The notes under the pieces were generated by a model. That model was not told where the DNA came from and searched no databases. It was given only the letters and a program-made list of their open reading frames with translations. Source: Diplonema papillatum (lineage: Eukaryota; Euglenozoa; Diplonemea; Diplonemida; Diplonemidae). Taken from it: 64,000 nucleotides of DNA. The stretch's first letter is position 1, and each line of letters starts with the position of its first letter. Below are positions 42,011 through 51,361 of this stretch, one piece after another. The position numbers and the translations under genes are program-made. The DNA lies in assembly GCA_030068145.1 (NCBI GenBank), contig JAPJBO010000001.1:124001-188000 (forward strand). Reading direction: 5' to 3'.

Positions 42011-44956
42011 TAAGAAAAATAATGGAGTACAACTACGCATTTCGAAAAACGCAGGTCTTACGGCCAACGGTCGTGGTGGAGCACCTTGTGCAAATCACTT
42101 TCTGTGTCGCATATCTCCTCAGCCACAGTTCATTTTTATTTTTACTCAAGTAGTCAAGCTTGCTCCGACCACTGCACCCTCTTCCGACACTCGCTAGCCG
42201 TCGACGCTCATGACGGCAGCCCCATCCTGAAGTGCAAATACTGCCGACGCGTCACTGCTGCTGCGCTCGGATTGGCGCCGCTCAAGCGGCCACCTTAAGT
42301 CACTCGTTTGTTTGTAAAGGTTGCTTCGTTCTTCTCCCTGACTTGTTCCCGGATTAGGATGGCACATACTACAACTCAAGTAGTACTGTAGTAGTGCGTT
42401 GCTCAGGGTAGTCGAAGGCCTGACAATCACACTTACTGCTACAATTTACCTACTGTTGTACGTCTGAACAATTCCGGAACGACGGCTGCACATGATGAAG
42501 TCCAACGAAAACAGCCACAAAAGGGCCATCACAGCAACCTCCCCTGAGCATTAAAATTCGGATTTCTTACGCGAAGAACGAGAAACCTTTGCCTATTCGT
42601 AGCGGCAATGCATTTTGCCCATTTTTCTGGAGAGAGTGCACAACACTGACAGCGTGTTTGGGAAGAGATTAACTGAGTGACCATGTTCACTCAGGAACTC
42701 CCCCGGGCACGTACAAACAGATCGTGTTGTTCAATTGGAGCTGATTGCCCGTTGACTCAAATCTTTGGAATTGTTTCCTCTATTGCTTTGTACCACAACC
42801 AATCTTAGTTGACAGACGGAAAAGCGGTTTTTTTTTTTTGAAGAAAGACAGTCTAAAGAAACCACGCATCCGATCCTTCGGATGTCGAGAACTTCGCACG
42901 CTGGAGTACAATCTACCCCCCTCCAACGCCCCTCCCCAAACATGCATGAGAGGCAGTGACCTGCCTAAACATTAAACTAAGATTTTCCCCCCAGCGTGTC
43001 CTTCATTTTCGCACCGCTCCTGGCGGTGGTGCGGAATATTGTCTTTTGAAAGTACACAACTAGCGACGGGATTTGTTGACTAACCCCCTACTTACGTTTT
43101 CTGCTGCTCACGAAGCGTGTGGGAGTCGGCAGTCCGAGTGTCTCGAAAAACAGGACCGACCCCCCCCTCCTCCTTCCTCGAAAAAAGGCGAATGGTAAGA
43201 AGGCTCTCTATTTTCTAACCTTGCAGAGCTGCGAAGGAAACTATTCCAACGGTGCGTCAGAGTTTCTGTCGGCCGAGCATCTCTGCTCTTCTCAGGGCTT
43301 GTGGCGCTTCCCCCGGAATTTAGAATTGTCCCAAAATCAGCGCGGACGTTGGCGAGACGAAGAGTTGCTGGAGGCGGCTTCGAATACTCTCGACATTCTC
43401 CCTCTCGAGTCCCGATTTTCCGGCATGTCCGTTCAGGCCGCCCGCGAGCAGGCTCAGCGTCCACCAGAACCTACACTGACCACATCCCGCACCGGAGCAC
43501 AATCTTGCGGGTTGCGAACGTGTATTGTGACGGCAAAAAGACGCAGACCGCCATGTTTTGGTGGCTGTTCAAAGCACACCGCACCGCCGGCCAACCGATT
43601 TTTTTTTAAATAGTACATCTGTACTGACGGGAACATTTCCGGAACAACGGTTGCACATGAAAGAGAAAACGAAGCCAACGAAAAAGTGCTATCACAGGAA
43701 AACCCCCCCCCAGAGAGGTTTATACCTGTACACGCGAAGAACAAGAAACTTTTGCCTTATCATTTTCATCACCTGTGGTCAGTTGATGCTGATCATCCGT
43801 TGCTTCGTTTATCAGTGCAAGCCCCAACTCCGGAAATGTTCTTTTTTTTGAAGAAACGTTCTGCAGGACATACACGAGGGCCGCCATTTGCAAGTCTCAT
43901 GCGATCGTCATCAGCATGGGGGTGACGGCAGTCCAGCTCTTGGTTGTTACCGATCTCACCCGCCTTCATGCGCGCGTTGTATGAGGCGTGGGCAACAGAG
44001 GACAACACGTGACACCTTCAGAACCATGCGGTACTGAAGAACGCATTTGAAATATCACTGCACGAGAAAGACGCGAGATAGAAGTATCTCGTGCCATCCT
44101 CATTCGCGTGCACATGCCTCTAAAGCCCTAGGCATTCTGTGTGCGGCTTCCCAGCAGTGTGTCGACCGAACTCGCAAAAGGAATTCCGACGAAGCAGTCT
44201 CGTCTGTTTGGGGGAACGCCACGGACGAGAAACGCTTACTTCGCGCGCGAAAGAAAACCCGCGTCCCTTGCCCTCAAAACCAGCACCAAGAACAACGGCC
44301 CCTTGCCTTCGGAGCGGCTGACACGGTTAACGCCATTCATTCCAGGGCGCACCTCGGCTGGAAAACGGAGTGAAGTTTTTTGCTCTAAAATTGTACTGCA
44401 ACCAAGTATCTCGCGTGCCATGCGAGGCGAGAAGGGGACGACTGTTGGGGAAGGGTGGGAAAGGGGGTGCGTATAGTAAAATATGCTGAAGAATTGCCAG
44501 GCAGCACACCCGCAAAAAAAAAAAGGAAAAAAAGTAAACTGACAGGGATTTAAGGACGTCGGCTGCGCAAAAGCACACCGGTTTGTCGAGAGCAAAGGAC
44601 GCCTTGTCGTGCTGCACGCACGCTTCCAACGGAGCATCGACTCTGCATGCATGCCTACGCACCCTAACACAGCAAGCCGCATCGAAGCGAATGGCAAGAG
44701 TGGTCGGCGTAAGCACACCGCTGCCTCACGCTTAAAAGCGGACGTCACACCCGCTTTTTGAACTAGTACATTGGGCGCAATTTTTTGGGTGGTCAGGCAC
44801 ACCTGCGTTTTTTCTCCAGCTTCAGTACCCGTGTAGACGTAGTCGCTGTCTTTCCAGCGAGAAATAGGATCTTCACAAGCTGCGGTTATCGGGATGCATA
44901 ATACTATACAACCCCATACAGTAGCCACCCACGGGGTGCAATCATGTATTTGTCAT

Positions 44957-45109
44957 ATAAAGGGTCGAATAACAACACCTGTGTTATTGTTCGATTTGTC
45001 AAATACTAAAAGAAGTTCCGGGTAGCCGAACAGTAACAGGATCAAATAACGGTACTGTTCTTGGCAACCAGACGTGTGTCAAATAACTGTTATTCGACCC
45101 CCCCTTTAA
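44957..45109. repeat. Foldback (MITE-like) element
   Basis: The left end is ATAAAGGGTCGAATAACA and the right end is TGTTATTCGACCCCCCCTTTA. Inside are further inverted pieces: AACACCTGTGTTATTGTTCG and TCAAATAACGGTACTGTT. No coding content. Confidence 0.8.
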
Positions 45110-47913
45110 CAAGTATCCTGATTTCTCTCTGGCCCACCCGCAAAAGGCCGACGGTAAGCGCCTGGCTTGAAGACCCAAATATGCATAATATTATTATTAC
45201 CTGTAACCCCCTTCGCTTCGTCCATGTTCGGCATAGTTCCTGCTCTCTCTTTTTGTATTCTCTCCCCCCTCTCTCTTTTTTTTTTCTCCACATTCGCCGC
45301 CACGGCGAGAAATTGAGAAACGACCACTTTGTTTCGATAGTAGTGAGCAGCGGGAATGGTCGGCTGGAACATTTGATCTTGTGCCGCTCCCGAACACGGG
45401 CAGAAACTCGTCACTCGCTACCAGAACACGAAGATTGCAACCGTCCACACCACCCGCCAGCGACTGTGCCACATGTGCACAATGTCGAACTCCAGCGTCT
45501 GTGGTAGGTGCACGCGTGCCACAGCCGTGTCTTAAACGTGAAAGACGCCGGGTAACTCTGTCAAAAGGACAATACCACCAACGCGACAAGAGCTGAGTGT
45601 CCGGCCCCTCGTCAGCACCCTCAACAGCTGCGACGCGCACGCGCATTGCACAATGCCGGGCTAGCGCCCGGCAAGAGCAAACATGCCACAGCAACCGTAG
45701 GTTAGACGAGGGGCATCGTTCACTCTTGTCAGAGGATAATAAAAAAAATATTTACCAATTAACGCATTGAGAGCCCGAAACTTAGTCGGAAACAGCGGAT
45801 CCGGCGAGTGGAGAGCTAGCAAAATGTTGCTGCGCACGGCCAAAGACGTTGTGGCGAGTGTCGAGAAGAAGAACTGGGATGCGAACACGCAGGCTGATGA
45901 TGAGCGGCAGCTCTCTCCGTTCCGGGAAGGTCGTCCTCGTTTCGGGACACGGGTTTGCGGCCATCAAGGGCCGAGACTCACACCATTCCTTCATTTTTCT
46001 AGGCCCTCCCCTTGGGGCTCAAGTTATCAAGTTTCCTGCTTCGGCGGTGCGCTGGAAGCACGCCCCTTTCCAGCGCCCGTCCGAGTCCCGTTGTAGACGC
46101 AAAAAATGTTTCTCTCCAAAAACAGCTCCCCAGTCCTTCCCTTGTCTTTTCTTCTTTAGTAGTACTGTTGTACTGAAGAGAACATCTTCCGAAACAGGCG
46201 GCTGCACATGAGAAAGCGAAACGAAACCAACGACGAAAAGTGCACTTCAAAGAGTGCTATTACAGAAGAAACATTCACTCAGAGAGGTGAAACGTTTGTA
46301 CATGCGAAGGACAAGATCTTATTGCCCCATCTCCTTTATCAGTGCAAGACCCTACCCCCCGGAGGTGTTCTCTGTTGTTCCCCTACAAAAACTCTCTCTA
46401 ACTCTAAAAACGTGTCATATGCCCCTCGCTTCGCCCCGCGTTGTCCTTTCCTTCTTGCGAATAAGAGAACGCTTCGAACACGAAACCAATCGAGGGACTC
46501 TGTTTCTCTCCGCACCGCTAAGGCGTGACTACCCCTCGCAGAGGACCTCCTGCACGGGTGGTCCTGGCTGTGACGAGCTACGAACAGCCGCCTGACAAAC
46601 CAGACTCGCACCGCTGACCTGTCTGCGGACACTCAGGTTCCTGGCTTAAAGGACCGAAACACGGCGCAGACGGGAACAGTGCGGTGTTGAGCGCATATCC
46701 ATTCCAAGCACGTTGCAATCCCAGGGGGCTGCTCGGGATCTAAACAGGCCAACCCCCCTTGGCTCGTCTGTCCGATGTTCTCTCAAGAGTCTCATCGCAA
46801 AGGAGGCAGTGAGACGCGCGTATTAGAATCGCCAGCTCCCGAGCTCTAAAATACTATCTGCGGCGGAAATGGAACTGACTCTCTGCGCACCCCATCCGAC
46901 GAGAAGTTCCGCGTGGATCGTAACTCCTCCGAGGAAGTTCAGATTTGTTCGGTTCGGACGGAGAAAGCCCGTTGCGGCAATGCCACCTAAATCGGGCGTC
47001 AATGCTCGGGGAGAGGCCGGCGAGTTGCCCATTGGCGCCCATCGAACCATTTATGAGCCGGTGCACCCCCTGCTTGTCGACGGGTGCTTGGATTGGTGGT
47101 TCCTGAGAAACGGCTTGTTTTCGATTGACCACATCGAAGGAATGATCGCAAATACGCATCTTGCTCAGTAGCAACATTGGATCAATGCAGGGAGGAGAAA
47201 TACTCTCGGCTCGTGCTTTCACCGACAGAAATAGCAATACGACATAGATACGGATATTCAACCTGCGCAAACCATAAGCAGCACCAGAAATTCGCGAAAA
47301 GAGACGGTCCTACGGTACCAAGCAGACAGTCACCTACTGCGGCACCATACTGAGGCTAAGTAAGGTGGATAATGGCCGAAACCACGGATGACCAACAACC
47401 AAGGTACCCACCGATCCTCTTACCTCGTGTAACCACCACTCTTACGACACTCAGGACACAAAGGACATCTTCCCATATGGACGAAGGTCACCCGGAGACT
47501 TTAAAACACCAGAGTTTCAAGCGAACTTTCACTCTAGAAAAGTAGACACTCAGAACAAGAAGAACCCCGGACTCTAAAGCAGAAGATCCCGGCGCATGGG
47601 CCCATGCCTGGCGCGATCGCTGGAGGCAGAGCTGGAACTGGAACAGTATGCAAGTTCCTTGTGTCAACAATGCCTATCTAATCTTATCTAAAAATTAGTA
47701 CATGGAACTTACCAAAGCAGGTGAGCTCCGTGCACCTACAAAAGATGGCCATACGAAAATCTTAAGCTCTTGCAACCCTCGACAGGCGATGGTATCACCC
47801 GCGAAAACCGCAGCAGACTCTTCTGAAAGACAACGAGGAAACGATCCTCCGCGAAATTTACACCACTGTATGTCATTTTCTGCCAGCTCGTCCTAACCCT
47901 TCAGCGCGCAGTT

Positions 47914-47995
47914 CTGCCAGTGTAGTACTTCAGCCTGCCAGTGTAGTACTTCAGCCTGCCAGTGTAGTACTTCAGCCTGCCAGTGTAGTACTTCA
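47914..47995 (+). repeat. Minisatellite, 21 bp x4
   Basis: Four tandem copies of CTGCCAGTGTAGTACTTCAG with one extra base per unit; the last unit diverges after TTCAA. Confidence 0.88.
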
Positions 47996-48144
47996 ACGTG
48001 CATCGTCTTGTTGAACGCGTTCACAAAGGTAAAAATGAAGCCTCAGGACAAAAATGTTAGCGAACCACGGCATGCTGGAAAGCTCGTTTGTTCATCGGGA
48101 ATGCTACACCCGAGGCGTCTGAGGACCACCACCTGCTTTTTTCT

Positions 48145-48275
48145 AACAATCTTGCGGGATTGCCCTTCCGTGTATGGTGCAGGCTAAAATACATGTAAGC
48201 AGCGTGTTTTGGTGGCTGTTCAGAATTCGTATCCTGAAAATGACAGGGCAAATCCAAGTGGGAAGACGATCAACC
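48145..48275 (+). repeat. Interspersed family C
   Basis: AACAATCTTGCGGGATTGCC, GTGTATGGTGCAGGCTAAAA, GTAAGCAGCGTGTTTTGGTG, CAAGTGGGAAGACGATCAAC. It precedes the rRNA-like block by about 100 bases. Confidence 0.75.
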
Positions 48276-48389
48276 CACGCGCCCGTCTTCTCGCTGTGTC
48301 TGGGTTAACCCGGGCTTCACCCACCGGTGGTTTCTGTGCTGTACTGGGCGCGGGTACTTCGTTCGATGTTTGCTAGTTGACGTCAGCAC

Positions 48390-48675
48390 AGGTTACATCC
48401 CAGGTGCCGACTGCTTCAAACCGCGAGGGCCTCAATCGATCCTTCGATTAGACCTCATACTGCGCGAGACCCCCTGTTTTCCGAGAACACGCTTTGTTGT
48501 CGTCATGTTACCGAGCTTCGTTGTACACCCACGTTCATCCGAAACCGACGCGCTGCCCCAACCAATGTGCCGACGACGGACAGAAGGCGCAAGTCATCAA
48601 CTAGCACCAATTACGTCCCTGCCATTCGTTCACCCCGCCCGTTGTTGCTACCGATTGGCTGTGGAATAGCGTTAG
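48390..48675 (+). rRNA. SSU rRNA-like fragment, end of 3' domain into helix 44
   Basis: The strongest part is 48587-48664: GCGCAAGTCATCAACTAGCA then CCAATTACGTCCCTGCC (18S: GCGCAAGTCATCAGCTTGCG then TTGATTACGTCCCTGCC), TTCACCCCGCCCGTTGTTGC (18S: TACACACCGCCCGTCGCTAC) and TACCGATTGGCTGTGG. Upstream, CAGCACAGGTTACATCCCAG near 48384-48403 resembles AACAGGTCTGTGATGCCCTT, and ACCAATGTGC...GACGGACAGAAG fits the interval before GCGCAAG. The universal ACACACCGCCCG core is changed to TCACCCCGCCCG. The block ends about 90 bases before an EF-hand exon. A 26-of-29 match to the start of the 38010 fragment shows that the two overlap at helix 44. Confidence 0.82.
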
Positions 48676-48767
48676 ACAAACCATTCCTCCTAAATGTACC
48701 TACCGTGACTACCATTACTAAGATTCCCCCCCCGATCTTCCCACCGCACGTAACTCTCTTCCGACAG

Positions 48768-49205
48768 CACAAAGGCCATGCCTCCGCTCGACGAATCCTG
48801 ACGATCTCGGCCGGAAGCCTGAACGCCCCCCGCGATGCACTGCGCATTCTTCGATATTTCGACAGTATCATAAACCCGAAAAAGTTGACGTACGAGGGTC
48901 TCGCCCACGTCCTCGGTATCGCGATGTACGGTTCCCGGACGCAACTGACAGAGCTAATGTTTGAAGCCATCGACAGAGACGGATCCGGGTTTTTAGACCT
49001 ACATGAACTGACGGAGGTGATCGAGCTACAAGTCATGAAGTCTGATGCCGCAGCGCAAGGCAGCATCAACGCGAGGGCGGTGGCTTCCGACGTTATGCAC
49101 ATCATCGACGACAATGGCGACGGCGTTGTGAGCTTGAAAGAGTTCGTGGATGCCCAAGACATCGTATTCGATAAGCTTCTGAACATTGAACGCGCGGTGA
49201 TGTGA
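48768..49205 (+). CDS. EF-hand calcium-binding protein, C-terminal exon
   Basis: Calmodulin-superfamily Ca2+ sensor, probably regulatory. The reading frame is coding-like from an acceptor TTCCGACAG|CAC to TGA at 49203 (145 residues). A degenerate EF-hand (ALRILRYFDSIINPKKLTYE) is followed by two canonical loops: DRDGSGFLDLHE (in FEAIDRDGSGF) and DDNGDGVVSLKE. Spacing of about 35-40 residues between loops and the hydrophobic pattern suit an NCS/calcineurin-B-like protein. No in-frame ATG precedes the first EF-hand; the first ATG (48924) would still keep both canonical loops. Extension upstream of 48768 runs into the rRNA-like block, so an unseen 5' exon is likely, and the intron would contain that block. 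Alternatively the gene is 5'-truncated. Third positions are less GC-rich than in the large genes. Confidence 0.7.
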   Translation, partial: HKGHASARRILTISAGSLNAPRDALRILRYFDSIINPKKLTYEGLAHVLGIAMYGSRTQLTELMFEAIDRDGSGFLDLHELTEVIELQVMKSDAAAQGSINARAVASDVMHIIDDNGDGVVSLKEFVDAQDIVFDKLLNIERAVM

Positions 49206-51361
49206 AATCTGGGAGAAGAAGTCAGTCCAGGGCCGGGCTGATAGGAACTGCTTCCGCAGTCGAATTCCACGAGCAGCCCGGCTCACAATTATTATTTACC
49301 CTGCACCGACCGGCGGCCTCGCCGGCCCAAGCCCACCTGGCCCCGTCCCGCCCTCCTCGACGATCGGCTCTGATGCTGGTTCTGGACTGGATGGCTGTCG
49401 GCCTCTGCGCCCTAGCGCGACGGTCGCGTCCTCCCGCCGGCCCTTCCCGATCGGCGCTATCGGGAAAGCGAGGATTCCGATCCCTTGTCGTATGACGAAC
49501 CTGTGACTAGCTACCAGCAACAGTTGCAACCGACACGGGTTGCACCACAAGGGAAAACCTTCATAGACAGACGTCGTCGCACAATTGCGTTCTTCCCCCT
49601 ATCGGGAAAGCGAGGATTCCGATCCCTTGTCGTATGACGAACCTGTGACTAGCTACCAGCAACAGTTGCAACCGACACGGGTTGCACCACAAGGGAAAAC
49701 CTTCATAGACAGACGTCGTCGCACAATTGCGTTCTTCCCCCTCTCGCGCTGTTGTCGAGACCAATGGTTCTGAGTCGACATTCAGTCTCTCTCGGCAACA
49801 TGCAATACCAATGACACTAACCTGCTTCTAGCCTCGTCAGCCTTCCAAATTCCGTTAAAGACTGTTGCTGCCGGCTTTTCCAAAGCTGTAGTCAGTGGAC
49901 GCTTTTCCCTGCCTTTCCTTTAACCAATGCAGCAGAGGTACGGGTTCCGGGCGAGAACAGGGAGTGGGAGTTCAGGCACAGAGGAAATGGCTATGCTATG
50001 TTTCCGGAGGGTGTTCAGAACCTGGTGGTGGCGTCGGCAGCGAATGGGTGCTCGTTCGCGGCAACATGCACATCTTGCGGTTGTCGTACAAAATCGGTCA
50101 CAAACAGTCCCGGATACGGCTAGCCATAACGCATAACGAAAGCGTGCACTAAATATACAACCCGTAACCATATAGCCCTTTCTTGCTCTAAGAGAACCCA
50201 TTCATGAACGGTCACACGGAGACCCTAAAACTCCGGAATTTCAAGCGAACTTTAACTCTAAAATCTTGCGTGTCGGGTGTACCGCCGCCGCTGCTCAAAG
50301 TTGGAAGGAGAGGGTTTTGGGCAGAAATATCCTGGCAAAGCACGACGCTGTGCATGTGGGGTATGCGACCTTTACCCTCCAGAACCTGTGTTCTGTTACT
50401 ATCCGTACGCAGTCATCCCCCTGTTTTTCAATCATCCCCTTCAAAAGAGGGCGTCTATCAGGGTGGCTGATAGACAGTCAACAAGACTGAAGGCGAATCC
50501 GGGCGCAATAGCATGATCAAGGCCATCCCCCCGGACAGCTTCGGACGAGTACGTTTACAGCAACCGGTGCCTGAAGCCTTGAATAGAACGCTGGCAGTAT
50601 TTCACCAACATCCAGGTTCCTCCCCCCCGCCGCGCACAAGCAACACCAGACCCACACCCCCTCGCAGTAAACACTCGCAGAACGCGGGGGGCCCAAGAGT
50701 ACACTCCTCCACGAAGGAATCTACTTGGTGCCGGTCACAAACAGTCCCGAACATGGCTAGCCATAACCTACAACGAAAGCGTGCACCAAATACACAACCC
50801 GTAGCCTCATAGCCCTTTCTTGCTCTAAGAGAACCCATTCATCAACAGTCACACAGAGTCTCTAAACCCCGGAATTTCAAGCGAACTTTAACTTTAAAAA
50901 GCATCGTAAACACCAAAGAGAATGTTGGCAGCGTGTTCAGAAGAAGATTAGCCGAACGATCATAATCGCTCAGTAACAGGCAAGTTTGCTCCAGCACGTA
51001 CAAACAAACACACCCATTCTTTTTTCCATTCTTGCATTTCAGGCATCAAAAGCAATCGAAAAGAAAACAAAAGAGCGTCTTACCACCTTGCGCGGTGTCA
51101 CGGGATGTTTGGCAGCCGCAGCGCATGCTAGTCCAAACAAACATAACGTGAGCGGCGCCGAAGCTTTACCACACCATTTGCGCACTTAACCATGGTTAAG
51201 AAGACGACTGAAAGCACAGACACAAAGATAGCTCAAAGCATTTGCAAAATAACACGAAAAGCCTCTAGGCAAACTAAAAAAACCCGTTTTCACATTTCTT
51301 TTTCGTGGCTGAGATCTCAACCCTGAAGGTGGGGTGGCCGTAGGGGAAGCGGGTGGGGAAG
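49206..51361. other. Intergenic stretch
   Basis: No gene supported. It holds the 141 bp tandem duplication (49459-49740), two family B copies (50040-50262, 50725-50900), a family C-like piece (50920-51010) and family G (51216-51302) directly before the WW-protein gene. Confidence 0.65.
49459..49740 (+). repeat. Tandem duplication, 141 bp x2, apparently identical
   Basis: Units 49459-49599 and 49600-49740 both start TATCGGGAAAGCGAGGATTC and end TTGCGTTCTTCCCCC. I see no differences, so the event is recent. The unit contains CGACACGGGTTGCACCACAAGG, split here as CGACACGGGTTGCACC and ACAAGG. Confidence 0.92.

Larger units (their letters stand above)
42011..48143. other. Large intergenic stretch
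   Basis: No gene supported. Pieces of dispersed repeats occur at 42393, 42640, 42942, 43500, 44280 and 44735; there is a foldback element at 44957-45109, family D at 46562-46725, family B at 47357-47540 and a 21 bp array at 47914-47995. A candidate exon-like frame (ATG 45823, MLLRTAKDVVASVEKKNWD) and a 100-codon frame at 46869-47171 were considered but have no splice or family support. Confidence 0.5.

Noticed and set aside
45823-45950. Exon-like frame MLLRTAKDVVASVEKKNWD considered as first exon of the EF-hand gene
   Set aside because: The only nearby donor is weak, the distance is 2.9 kb, and joining it cannot be tested without transcripts.
49530-49690. CGACACGGGTTGCACC in the 141 bp repeat resembles the 18S CAACACGGGGAAACTCACC block
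   Set aside because: Only about ten bases match, the flanking GCGGCTTAATTTGACTC is missing, and the spacing cannot be tested.
50150-50820. CCCGTAACCATATAGCC and CCCGTAGCCTCATAGCC looked like a dinoflagellate spliced leader
   Set aside because: The match fails after about ten bases, there is no following donor and Sm-site arrangement, and both are part of a dispersed repeat.
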